This document shows, piece after piece, positions 10,761-23,121 of a stretch of 64,000 bases of DNA (position 1 is the stretch's first letter; every line of letters begins with the position of its first letter). A model generated the notes under the pieces. That model did not search any database and was not told the origin of the DNA. It saw only the letters and a list, made by a program, of their open reading frames with translations. Location of the stretch: NCBI GenBank assembly GCA_024138025.1, contig JAMXBD010004327.1:1-64000 (forward strand). Direction: 5' to 3'. This DNA comes from Combretum micranthum (taxonomy: Eukaryota > Streptophyta > Magnoliopsida > Myrtales > Combretaceae). The position numbers were made by a program, and so were the translations under genes.

Positions 10761-13700
10761 TGTAAACCCCTAAAGTTTTGAGATTAATTTAAGCTTAAAA
10801 CCTAATTAGAAAGTCAACCGGAATCCTAAAATCAACAAAACCCTAGTCTTTTGCAACCGTTCAAGTCCGGCATTCCCGTTTAAGCAACCCTAGGAAAGTT
10901 AGTAAGAGTTTAGTATGTAGAATAGTTTGTAATAGCCTAAGAAAGCTTAAAAATATTAGATTAGTTAAACCGCGATTCGTTTTGAGCACAACCGGACACA
11001 GTTCTCAAAAAGCGTGTCCCGGAGCTTGGATTAGTAAAAATATTCTGAATATACCGTTAGACTCGTAAAAATATAAGTTTTTCAAAAATATCAATTTCAT
11101 AATTTTTCGGTAACTAAAAATATCAGATATCGTAATTATACGCGTATTTTCTTACTACTGGTACTTAAATTGTTATGTCTACTTTATATTACACTATTTT
11201 CTACTATTCTATGCTATTCATCTATCTCTACTTTTTCTTACAACCTACTCTTACAAACCATACCTCTATTTCTTACAATTTTCATTTCCAATACAACTTC
11301 ACATCTTTCATATCTTACTTTTCATTTACAAAAATATAAAAAAAAAAAAATTCTCTCCCTCACACACTCTCATTTTGCGCCACGCCCTCTTCTTTTTCCC
11401 TCTAAATTGTTTTATTTTCATTTATTTAATTAACACAATTAACCTCCCACATTTTTCTATAAATACCTCCTCTTCCTTCCACTTCCTTCACAACTTCCAT
11501 ACACTAAAATTACTCTCCAAAAATCTCTCCACAAACTCTCTCAAGTTTCTCTAGTTTTCACTTCTTCTCTAAGTAATAGTTTTAGCTTTCTAAGTGTTCA
11601 TTTACTTAGTATGAGCTTAGTGTGTGTTTTCTAAACCATGAAGGTTAAAGGAAGCAACAATAAGTTTATACTTTGTTTTTGTTCATGAATCTAATTTCTT
11701 TATGTTGCTTTTATATATATGTTACTAAATATATCTATGTAGCTATATATATATATATATATATCTTTTAGAGCATATAAGTTCATTTTTTTTGCAATTT
11801 ATTTACTTTCCTTGCAATTTATTTACTACCTTGCAATTTATTTACTTTCATGTTTTTTTAAGACTAGTCTCTCTAGTCTTAGACTTGTCGACTTATCCTC
11901 ATCAAGTCAAAACATTTTCTTTTTCTTTATGGGACTAATCTATTCTTAGTCCCGGGATACCTTGATGAAGCTAAGGTCCCAATACTTGATTTATCTCTTT
12001 ACTAGCTTATTCTTTTAAGATATTATGCTTCCTTATGTTTTCATAACGTTATGATTCATATTCATGCATGAAAATAATGATTCTTGTCTCAACAAAATGA
12101 ATGAGGAAAGGTTTTCTTAAAATAAAAATTCTTTTATAGAAATAAAAGTAGAAAGTAATTTTTTCCTAAAAACGAAGGAGTCATCTTAACAAACTTAGAG
12201 GAGTTCATAGAAATTTTTATAACCATACATGATATAGAAAGGACTTTTTGAGTAAACAAAAGTTTTACTAAAACTTCACTTTTCATCAAGTAACAAGAAA
12301 TTTCTTTCACGAAAATAAAATAATTATTTCTATGGAGATATAATTGTTATTTTCAAGAAGTATTAGAAACTAAGGAAATAAAAATCATTCTTTGAAAATT
12401 TAGAGGAAAAGGAATTTGCTCATAACTTGAAATATTCTCTAACAAAAATAAGAAGAATTTTCAAAAGTTCCACTTTTCCTTAGAAGACTTTACTTCTAAA
12501 AAAATTCATGGTTTGAGACAACTTCATTAACTTCATACATTTGATATGAGTCAATAAATATATGTATATACATTTCAAAGGTTTTACAAACTATTATAAT
12601 ATCTATCTCTTCAAAATAAGCTTTTGTTAAAAGAAGAAGTTCAAGTTTGTGAAAATTCGTGGTGAATCTGGTCACCACTTTTTTGGAACCCAAACGACTT
12701 AGTTTGATGAAAAGAGTTTTAGAAATAGATAGATCTTTTTGAATAGGTAGAAAATGATATATAATATGCAAAATTCCGAGTTAAAATGAGCAAGTTATGG
12801 CCATTTTAAGTTGGAATTTCCTCCAATCCATTTTTACCGTGATTTTAGGATAGAATTGGAGTTTTCAAGAATAGAAATTCTATGAAAAACTCATTGTGGG
12901 TATTTTATCTTTTTTAGGTGAAGGAGGAACCGAGATCACTCTCCCGGAAGACTACTTCGATTAGGAAGCTATCGACATGGAGTGAGTTAATCCTTTACTA
13001 AGTTACATTTCCTTGTGTGTGCTTGTAGGTAGAAGCACTAGAAGATAAGGAAAAGATAAATTATTGTGTGATTTGAATTTATGATTGGTTGAATATAAGT
13101 TAAGAATATCGAAGGAGAAATTGATAATTAAATTGTGATTCTTGCATTGATATGATGAATATTGATTTGATCACCTTTAAACTTGAAATTAACAAAAATG
13201 AAATGACCTTATATTGAAAATAATTCATGCATATCATATTTGTGAGTCACATTTGTTTCACTACTATTTTTCGTGTGGGGAAACGAGGAAGTAGTAGTGG
13301 TGGCTAGTAGGAGCCGGAAAGTCTACATGGGCCAGTAGGAGCCAGAAAGTTTATAGAGCAAGCAGGAGCCAGCAAATCTGCAAGTATTGATGGTCGTATG
13401 GGCCTGTAACCTCTCAACCCCCGACATGGAGAGCGTAAAATCCATGCTACACATGATTTCCGGTTAATCTTGTGTATTTTTTTTGCTCATGTGTTTGGTG
13501 CATTTTCATATGATTGTTTAAGTACTTGTGTTATTTATGGAAATGTCTTGCAGATGGAAATTATCTCACTAAGCTAGATTTGCTTATACCCCTATAGCTT
13601 TTTGTTACAGTATGATTATCTTTGGTTGGCACCGAGGAGCCCCGTATGCTAGGTATGAGCCAAAGCTACTAGGAGTTTTTGGAAGAAGTTATATGTATTT

Positions 13701-14045
13701 AGTTTTGAACATAGACTTCTAAGAAAATCTCTATAATAGGCTTATGATATAGTTATGTTTACTTTGTTAATGGTTTAGTTGAATCAAGACTATTTGAGGC
13801 AGGGGAATGCCCCTAAGATGATGTAAGAATTCGTTATTTAAATGAAGATTTCCTGTTTATTTATATAAGTTCTTGCTTGTTTTTATTATCTATTTAAATG
13901 TAATACCCTTGTGAGTCTCATACTATCTTGGAAGCATGCCTTGCATGTGATATCAAAGCTCCTGCATGATTAAGGTTGTCATTCATTAGCTTTAATATTA
14001 TATGCGGTGGACTGCCACGTTTAGGGTACCCTCCGGGGCGTGACA
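10761..14045 (+). mobile_element. B: complete solo LTR of the long TGTAAACCCC family
   Basis: 3285 bp, starts TGTAAACCCC and ends GGGGCGTGACA. TSD ATGAC (10756-10760) against ATAAC (14046-14050), one change; closing the gap restores the LWHC-x-LGH motif of copia-1. Parts: TATA box 11458-11466; donor-like GTAATA at 11573; hairpin cluster 11861-11980; dyad 12774-12816; first micro-exon 12918-12981 (acceptor TTTTTAG, frame ending LPEDYFD-stop, ATG 5 nt before GTGAGT at 12982); hairpin 13449-13475; second micro-exon 13611-13652 (TTACAG| ... CTAG|GTATGA); AGGGGAATGCCCCT stem near 13803. Confidence 0.93.
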
Positions 14046-14050
14046 ATAAC

Positions 14051-15148
14051 AATGCCATAAGTAGGTCGTATTTAAATCATTGGATTTAAGTCTCTTAGTA
14101 TTTGTGTTATAGTTGATCCATTACTGGTTTCAGATTTAGAACATAAAGACCATCATGTAAATCAGCATTTGCATAATACATGTCTTTATTATAAATGGAA
14201 CATTTATTACTCTAAATAATAAATGTGAAACCTTCATTGTCTAAACATGAAACAAAATAATATTCCTACTTAAAGCAGGAACATGAAAGCAATTGCTTAA
14301 CACTAACAAAAGCCCACCGAACAAAATCAATTCATAAGTTCCTACAGTTAGGGTAGCAACTTTTGCTCTATTTCTAAATCGTAGGTTGACTTCATCCTTC
14401 TTTAGATCTCTATAACATAGATACCTGAAGCAATAGTTTGGCTACTCTTCCTTTTTTTTCTTTAGATCTTCCAAGTAGAGTTTGTACTTCCATAAACTCC
14501 TTCCTTAGAAGGCTTTGCCTTTGGTTTGGGCTTGAGCTTAGCCTTTAAACTTTTCATAGTCTTAGCACTTCCCCTACCTTTCTTCTTCATGCCCTTCCCT
14601 TTTTGAACTATCAAAACATTGCTAGGCTTATTCTTCTTGATATTAACCTCAGTAGTTTTAAGCATCGATTGCAGTTCAGAAGTTGATTTGTCCATTTATT
14701 CATATTATAGTTCATGAAAAACTGGTCATAACTATTTAGTAATGAATTTAGGATCAAATCCTTTAGTCAGCTTGCAAGAGTGTAGGGCTTGGGTATTCTC
14801 ATACCTTTCTTGTCTGGCCTGCTGTTGGATCATTTCCTTGAGATAGATAATCATCTCATAACCTTCCATGTTTTCTAGACCCTTCTACATTTTTGGATTC
14901 ATGGTAGTAAGCATTAGGCATCCTACATCAATAGAATCATCATATTGCTTCTTATAAGCATCCTTTTGATCTCTTAAAGCATTAGTTGGAGGCTCTTGAG
15001 GGATAGGCTCATCTAGGGCACATAGCTTCTTTTCTTACTTGAGAACAATTCTCAAGTTTCCAAACCAGTCGAGATAATTGGTTCCAATTAGCTTGTCCTT
15101 CTCAAGGACATATCACAATGATAAATTTGAGGTGTTGTTTGTAGCCAT
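14051..15148 (-). pseudogene. copia-1 gag with protease-side remnant
   Basis: Starts at an ATG at 15146-15148 (minus), MATNNTSNLSL, followed by LEKDKLIGTNYLDWFGNLRI and a LKEMIQQQARQERYE block, the usual copia Gag order (YxxWxxxL motif near residue 30). The C-terminal part, 14462-14695, is a lysine-rich basic stretch (KGKGMKKKGRG, KPKPKAKPSKEG) before the zinc-knuckle region. Stops and frameshifts interrupt it. 14051-14460 carries decayed protease-side sequence up to the insertion point of B. Gag would form the particle shell. Confidence 0.75.
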
Positions 15149-17378
15149 TGATCTATAATTACATATGCAAAATTTATTTAAATAAATATTAACTCCCACT
15201 AAATCAATAACCCTCATTATTAATGCTGTTGCATTTAATTATTGCATTCTAGTGGGCTAAGATCCATATTTCACCTAACTTTAAGTCAGCTTTGGTTTGG
15301 CGCTTAAAGTTAAGTTATTTAGGTAGGTAACTCTTTACCAATTACATCATATGTAACACTTAAATCCTTTATGAGATTTTTGACATCATATGTCCCGACA
15401 TGTTCAATTCCCACCTAATGCCTTAGGCCTAAAACCGTTTTGATAGCCTGAATAAGTCAAACCATATTAAACACATGAGTAGCACCATTACCCATCCTAT
15501 CTTACTAAGATAACCTAATGCACCCTGCTTTGGCAGAATCTACATTATGGTGATCAAAGTCTTGACAGGTTTTTAATGATGGGTGGCATTTAACTTAAAA
15601 TTTATTAAGGGATTTTAATTATTGATATTCTATTTTATCATCATGTATCATGGATATACAAGCATACATGGTGGTAAATATGGTATCACATACATATACA
15701 TATATCATCTCATGATATGTCAAGCTCACAGAATAAAGAAAAAGTGTCATAGCATGGCCCCTTATTCTATATTGATTTTCATAAGCCAATATGAAAATCA
15801 ATGGTCCAATCCTAACGTTGAAACATCTTTATGGTCTTGAGTTGTAAATTTTTCTTGTATCTTCATCATGGCCCTTACTTCTCCATCATCATGGATTTGA
15901 AAGATCTTCATTACAATAATGAAAAAGATACAAAAGGTTCTACAACTACTTGTATAAATTACAATAAAATAAAATGACATGTAGGCTATCTTTTAAAAAA
16001 ATTACAACCCATAAAACAAAGGAATAAAACCTGCTAATCACATAAGTCTTGAGGGACATGCTATACGCCATACTCATAACATAATATAAATACGAGTCAT
16101 ACATATAATTCAAAACACTTCAAAAGTGTGTTTTATGTTAAGTATCATTAATTAGAGTTTATGGAAATAAATCATGCACCATGCAAGGGTTAAAGGGACA
16201 ATACCCTTGCGGTAAAATGGAATCTTTGAAATCCTTTCCAAATTCACATGAAAATTTAAATTCAAGTATTCTATAAAAGTTTGTTACTTTGCAAGGGTCA
16301 AGGAGACAATATCTCCTTGTGGCAGTCCTGCTAGCCGGTTAGCAGGCAGGGGTCAAGGGATAGCGCCCCCTGTGGGGTTTCAGGGCAGCGCCTTGGAAAC
16401 CTAGACGAAATAGAAAATTTGGGCAATGGAATTCTTTTGAAAAATTAAAATTCCTTTTTCAAAACCCTTTAAAATTGTTTCCGAAACTTCCCTGAAATTC
16501 TTTCTTAAAACTCAAAAACTGTTCAACAATTGAACAATTTGTTTTAAACAACCCAAATTTGTTTAACAATTGAACCATACCATATATATCAAAAGACCCC
16601 AAGAATTTAAATTAGACGAAAAAAATCCAAAACAGATGCACAAACAATGGACTTGCAATTCAGACACAAATGCATGCATAACAAAGGAAATTTTCACAAA
16701 ATAGGCATGACCAAATCCAATCTGCAAAAATCAGATCCAATATCTCATGCACAATTCATGACTTACTGTTCCAAATAGATGCTAAAAATAAAATCTATTC
16801 CAAACACGCGGATGCAAACTAATAAATTGAAAACGTCAGACGCCCAATACAAATGCTCAAACAATCCCAGGAGTGTATTTCGGAAAACTTCGTACCAGAT
16901 CTAATGAGCATTGAATATCACATTTTTTTAATTTAAATTAATAGACGTTCGAGATGAGCAGATCTAATCTATAAAATTAGATATAGTTAGGTATAAAGTC
17001 AGACATGTTGACCGTGATGTATAGATCCAATTCAGATGCGCTGTTCATCCATTTTGTTTTTATAAAGAACGAATGCATAAAGATGCTCAAACAGATCCAA
17101 ATGTGATCTTCATTCAAAATTGATGTGCCTTCATCAGATGGGGGCAAATCATCTTGAACTACTATTAAATTCCAGCCATATAATTTGATGCACAATAGAT
17201 CTGATCAATTCGAAAATATGAGAATCCAATTCTCATCCGTGGAATCCATGTGTTCGTATCGTATACTAGAACTTCAAAATCACATTATAAAGAAAAATCC
17301 TAAAATCCGTTGTAATCGAATTTCATGGCATCACATGCAAAACATAAAACAGATTTCAATCTAATAAAAAACACAAGT
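15149..17378 (-). other. copia-1 long untranslated leader
   Basis: 2.2 kb between gag and the primer binding site with no supported reading frame. It is AT-rich except for 16160-16400, which holds a run of near-repeats of the form GGGTCAAGGGACAAT..CCCTTG (around 16190, 16300 and 16350) and ends in a GGGGTTTCAGGGCAGCGCC stretch. Such G/C-rich leaders are common in this group of copia elements. Nothing else is recognisable here. Confidence 0.6.
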
Positions 17379-17391
17379 GGTTTTGATACCA
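17379..17391 (-). other. copia-1 primer binding site
   Basis: The minus strand reads GTGGTATCAAAACC right after the LTR end CCTAACA. TGGTATCA is the standard complement of the 3' end of plant initiator tRNA-Met. Confidence 0.85.
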
Positions 17392-17790
17392 CTGTTAGGT
17401 TTTCATAGGTTTTAAAATTATAAAGATCAAATCTTTTGCAGCGGAATTCAAAAGAAAACCCTAACCCAGTATCCATGTGTATTGATTAGATTAAAACAAA
17501 ACAAATAGTTTGATTTTGTACCTCTAAAAGCTTGAAACTTGAAACTTGAAATCAATTTGCAGATTGAATCTGTAGGTACCGCAAAACCACAATACCCTCT
17601 ACGGTATCCACACGAACGAGCATTCTTCAAAAGGATCCTTTACGTGCTAGCATCATCTAGAACATTTCTAGATGATATTAGGATTTTCATACATGAATCT
17701 TCGTGCTTCACTCTTTAGGGTTTGTAGATTTTCTCTGTCAGTCTGATGTCGACAGACAAGTCGTTAACCCTAAAGAGATCTCTTTATTTG

Positions 17791-17800
17791 CTTTTTATAC
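17791..17800 (-). promoter_or_regulatory. TATA box of copia-1 5' LTR
   Basis: GTATAAAAAGC on the minus strand, kept in the 3' LTR near 6063-6072. Start of transcription expected about 30 bp to the left. Confidence 0.6.
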
Positions 17801-18463
17801 TAATGTCATTCTCACATGAGTAATGACATTAGTGTCCTTTAATCTAATTAGGGATAATATTTCTTAAAATATAATTCTTGCACATAACAATGTAATAATT
17901 TATTATTATTCTTAATAATAATAAATTATTATTCCTATAAGACATTAAATTTAGTCCATGATCCTTTAATTTATTATTATTCTTAATAATAATAAATTAT
18001 TATTCCCACAAGACATTAAATTTAGTCCATGATCCTTTTGACTCGTTCTTTTGTGTGTGACCCTGTAGGTTAACTTAATATTGGCAGTTGACATAAAACC
18101 ATTTTGGTCAACAAAACATAAGCGGCTTCTAGCAAGACATTCTGTTTACCCAAATTAAGTGAAGATCGGTGATCCAATTTTTATCTAATCCAAACTATTG
18201 TCATTATCCTTTTGTCACATGATATCTAGATTGAACATAAGGCATGGATAGTGTCATCCTTATATCGTTCAATCTTATCATTTCTCGATTTCTCAATGAA
18301 CTGATAAAAGCAAATGAAATTGATCACACTATCAATTCATTTGAGCAAGGCCATGCATTTCTCAATCTCACTTATCGAGGGGCCCAGAGATACCTCTCTC
18401 ACAACGAGAGGGACAAATCCCATCTTAATCACTCAACTTCCTCTACATGATTTATATTATGCC

Positions 18464-21400
18464 TGTCACGCCCCAAAGGGTATCCTAAACGCGTCAGTCC
18501 GTCACACTCGATATTTAAACTCAAGTGAGATAACCTTAGTTTCTCCATGAGTTTGAACATCACGTGTCAGGCTCACGTTCAACATATAGGGAACCATACT
18601 TAGCTTCGAAATAGTTTAAGGAGACATACATAACAACAAGAATGTGTCATAATAGTTATATTTAGAATTAATCTATTACATAATCTAAGGGGTATACCCC
18701 CATCAAAATACTAAGAGTTCTTAAGCTCTCAAAAGTCTCTTATAACATCCATCAAATACCAATTTAGGAGAGTCTATGCCTACATCTAGGTCCTGGCTTC
18801 ATCAAAAAGCTCCTTAGAGTCCAAAAGCTGTACCTGAAGAAAGTATTTTCTTAGAGATAGCCATAAACATTCATACTGCAACAGGAAACTATCGGGGTAT
18901 AAGCTTACAACCTTAGTGAGATTTATTTCAAAATATTTAGTACTCAACAACAGTATATAACAAACAAGTTATTAACATCCATATGAAATGCATAAGCAAA
19001 TGAGCATACAAGCATATGACTTTCCGGTAGCTATATGTGAATGGATTTACGCCTTCCATTTGGGGTTGGGGCGGTCCATAAGTCATGTAAACATAATTCC
19101 AATCTTGAGTGGGGTGGTCTATAAGTCATGCAACCATAAATCCCGATCTCTTCCTCTTAGTATGCAACCTCTATTGTTTTATTGTGGTAGTTTTAAGTGC
19201 CTACCCTACTTCCGTTAACGTAAGCGATCTTGCATCCTTAATGTTAACACAGGCCCCCTCGCCTCCGCTAATGTACTTTTGTCCCACCAAAGGTATATTA
19301 GCTAATGTAATGTGACTCACTACGTGATATGCATGTACAGTTTATTCATATAATCATGGCATGTTAATTATGTAAGTTAAGTGTGATCATAGAGAATTTC
19401 AGACAATCCAAGTCTATACTAGCTCATACAATGATTTTTCAACAAGTCTCATCTCGATATACTTATCATTCATTCAACCAAGATTAGATCACAACTTATC
19501 ATAATTTTATCTTTTCCTAATTCTAATGCCACTACGATTACAAGCACATACATGAGCACAACTATTTAAGAAATGAACTCACTTTGCCATGGCGTGGAAA
19601 TTTACTCAATCGTAATTGTCCTTGGAAAGGTCTTGTTCATCTCTCAAGTTTCCTAATCAAAATAAATAATGCTAATGAGTATTTTTTTTAAGTTTGAATG
19701 AACCTATAAATTCTATTCTATCAAGTTCATCAAAATTCGTCTAAGAGGAAATTTTAACTTAAAACGACCCTAACTTAGTAATTTTAACTCGGAATTTCAC
19801 ATATTATATACCGATTTCTACCTATTCAACGAAAGCTATCTATTTCTAGAGTTATTTTCAACAAATGTGGTCGGTTGATCTATGAACAGTAGGGTACAAA
19901 ATACTACATGAATTTCCCGTTCCACAATTTATCTTCTAACCTCAAAACAAACATCATATTTAAGGCTTTGATAGATACTTAGCTATCATTATATCTTGTA
20001 AGACTCTATTATATACATATATAACTCAATACCATGCATGATTCATGAATGTTGGGAATTTCTAATTTCTCATGTACTTAGATACTATCAAATAAGAAGT
20101 ATGTGACCTTACTTTTCTAACTTTGTTTCTATAAGTGCATTATGTATATATGCAATACGTACAAGCTATTATCATGAAGGTCATGGAATGAACTATCTAT
20201 ATGTATATCCTTAATGTTATAGTATCAATAATTCTTTTTGAAAAACTTTTACTTTGCAAAACTTTTGAAATTTACTAGACTTAAGAATGGTGGTTTTCTT
20301 TCTTGAAAAATCACATTTGCTTTCATCAAAACTTAACCTTGATGACCTATATAGCTATCACCTTCATTTTTTAATAAAAACCTTTATTTTGGGGTTATAA
20401 AATAGATGTTTAAATAGGTGGTTTGCCTAAGTACGAATTTTACAAAATTTTAAAGAATGAAAACATTGTTTCACTTATTCTTGGAAACCATTTATTGTTC
20501 TAAGATTATATTTTGATAAACCTCTCTTTTCTTGTCAAAATTGGGTCTTTATTACATGTATCCCCTAGGACTTTCATTTTTCTGTAAAAATTATCATTTT
20601 GGCATTTGGAAATAGGTGTTTAAGTAATGGTTATTTTCAAATCCGAATTTCTGAAAAATTTATTTGAGTTTTTTTTTTTTGTAAAATTCATTTAGTCTTT
20701 CAAAAACTATTTTCTAATCAAACCTACCCATTAAGGCTTCCATTGCTTTAATAAAAATCTTGTTTTGAAGTTGAAAAATGGGTGTTTACATTTGAAGCTT
20801 CTTTTATTACGAATTTAAAACTTGTTTTTGAGATTGAAATATAACTTTTGTAAACTTGCCTTTGTTTTGAAAATATTCCTTAGTAGATCTAAACTTTTCT
20901 CATCAAGATCATTTATTTATGATATCTATTCCCTAAGCTCTTCATTTTAAATGAAAAAAACACATTTTGACGTTGAAAAATAGCTTTTCTAGATATGGTT
21001 CTTTTTTTTATCCGAATTTTCAAAAGTTATTTTTGTTGAAACCAAAATGGATCTTGAGCTTTCTAATACTTTTCTACTATCATCAAGCTATTACAAGTTA
21101 TTTAAGAACATAAAACAAAAGTCTAATGCATGTATGAACTTAAAACAACTAGATCTAGTCTACTATACTAGTTATAAATAGATGAACACTATGATGGTTA
21201 TGTGAATATGAATCGATGATGAACATATGCACAAATCATTAGCAATAACAACATAAATTGAAAATAAAACAAGATAATAGAAAAATAACTCAAATAACAA
21301 GATATAAAACATTGTGATGGCAATGATCTCATGTTCAAGTGTTTCCACATCCCTAGCTTGAAGCTCATGGGGATTTTTGTGTGGAATCACACATGAATGA

Positions 21401-22694
21401 ACTTGCCATTACATGTTTTTAAGATACTAAGGTATAGATCTATTACCTATTGGTTGTGTGGAGTAAGAAACTTGAAAGAAAAATTCAAAGTATGTGTGTG
21501 TATAGAGGGAGGGGGAGTTCACGGTTTAAAGAAGAGAGGGAGAGAGGTTTTGCAACAAATTTCTTAAAGTAAGAAGGAAGAAAGAAAGAAAGTGGAATGA
21601 AGTGGGCATAAGGAGGTATATACAGGGAAATGAATTAGGGTTTGCTTTGGATTAAACAAAAGAAAATAAAACAAATTGAAGAGAGGAAAAAATGGAGAGG
21701 GGGCACCGGTTCTTGAGAAAAACAAGAGAGAGATGTTGTGTTATGTAAGTTTTGGAATTAATTAAAGTAATTTAAATGATAAAAGTTATATTGGAAAGGT
21801 AAATTGTAAGAAAAATGATGTAATTGTAAGAGCAGGGTGTAAGGATGTAAGAAGTAGGTTACGGGTAGTTGTACTTGTGAATAGTGTAGAAGAATTCAAA
21901 AAGTAGATTTGACATTTAAAGTACCTGTAGTAATGAAAATACGATAAAAGGTTATAACTGTGACTTTTATAACCCGAAAAATTATATAACTGATATATTT
22001 GGAAATCTTATGAAATCACGAGTCTAAAGGTACTAATATCATATATTTAATATTTCGAATCCCGAGACACGCTTTTCGAAGTCTGTACCCGATCGGGTTC
22101 GAAATAGATCGAAAATTCACCAATCTTATCCTTTAAAGCATCTTAGTATTATTGCGAACTAAACTATACCCTTTACTCATATTCCGACTCCTTGGTTTAG
22201 GAATACGGGATTGCCGGATCTAAGCTATTAGGGTGGGAATTCGTTGACTTAGGTTTTCCGGTTAACTTTCCGGTTTAGATCTTTATCAATTTGGAAAGTG
22301 AGGGTTTATGTTTATACAATATATTTAGTTTGAGAAATTTTATTTTTGTAAGTATTTAATATCTCTTATCGTTCTTGGGATTATTGAATTGGGTTTTATT
22401 TCCGAAGGTTAATCGTTACTTACTTTTTAATAATTTGTTTTTGGGTTCTATATTACCCGATTTTATAAATTAGAGTTACGTATAGAATTTGTCATACGTA
22501 GTGGTTTTGGATTTGAAAACCGTTAAGTTCTTATTTTATTTTTAAGGATTCTCATTTTCTCAAGATTAAGAAATTTCTAGATTCGTTCGTGATTTAAGGC
22601 TAGTAGAAGTTCGGTTTTTAATTTAGAGTCATTTTTAGAGTTTACTTTTGAAATTTATTTTGGAGTTATTTACTGAAATTTTTCGGGGCTTACA
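18464..22694 (-). mobile_element. C: complete solo LTR of the long TGTAAACCCC family (4.2 kb)
   Basis: 4231 bp, starts TGTCACGCCCC and ends GGGGCTTACA in window orientation, with a perfect TSD ATGCC (18459-18463 and 22695-22699). Minus-strand parts: TATATACC box about 21616-21625; donor AATAG|GTAATAG at 21446; conserved hairpin-forming block 21310-21415; dyad 19751-19794; first micro-exon 19583-19652 (acceptor GATTAG, frame ending KDNYD-stop, ATGGCAAA then GTGAGT); hairpin 19013-19037; second micro-exon 18834-18875 (TTGCAG| ... TTCAG|GTACAG), which has an in-frame stop after ten codons. No coding domain. Confidence 0.93.
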
Positions 22695-23121
22695 ATGCCC
22701 AATCTCAACCTTTATAATTATCAGGTTAAAGACAATGTTGATTAAGTTAAAACATAATATTTCTCATGTTGGAATCCGTGGTGATTTCAGGTCTGAGGAT
22801 ACGATGACATTTTATTTTGAGAATCACTTATGTCACTAATCCATGTAGTGATCTCAAAGCGGGTCAGTCCAGTACATAGTTCTCCAACATATACCTATGA
22901 GTTTTATTTGTATCTTCATACAATTAAACATCCCATGATTATCAGTCAAACCTCATACTAGATTTAATTCATTATTATTCCCACAATAATGAGCATCTAT
23001 GAACATTTAGAATAATTAAATTATTCATGTATCCTGTTATAAAGTAAACATGCAAACAATATAATAGAAATGTTTATGAATGACAATATTCAGTAATTGG
23101 CCTAGGGCACAATCACCAACA

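Larger units (their letters stand above)
5670..23121 (-). mobile_element. copia-1: Ty1/copia LTR retrotransposon with nested solo LTRs
   Basis: Minus-strand element bounded by TGTTAGG...CACCAACA LTRs and a perfect TSD GGCAA (5665-5669 and 23122-23126), inserted in the gypsy-1 reverse transcriptase. Right to left: 5' LTR (17393-23121, split by solo LTR C), initiator-Met-type primer site, a 2.2-kb leader, gag, then integrase fragments split by solo LTR B, then solo LTR A and a truncated 3' LTR. Reverse transcriptase, RNase H, polypurine tract and part of the 3' LTR are missing: a deletion joins 6686 of the LTR to the inside of A. Confidence 0.92.
17393..23121 (-). repeat. copia-1 5' LTR (interrupted by solo LTR C)
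   Basis: The LTR proper is 17393-18463 plus 22700-23121, about 1.49 kb. On the minus strand it begins TGTTGGTGATTGTGCCC and ends CCTAACA. TATA box GTATAAAAAG at about 17791-17800 (minus). Two tandem copies of an about 72-bp AT-rich unit (AATTTATTATTATTCTTAAT...) lie at 17885-18030. Solo LTR C sits at the duplicated ATGCC. Confidence 0.92.

Noticed and set aside
14462..14695. Host gene for a lysine-rich protein
   Set aside because: It is in frame and order with copia-1 gag motifs on its right and lacks a separate start context; it is the basic C-terminal part of that Gag.
18244..18550. Two overlapping frames of 68 and 78 codons
   Set aside because: They are inside the copia-1 LTR. The same DNA at 6535-6690 in the other LTR breaks the frame, and the second frame crosses the insertion border of C.
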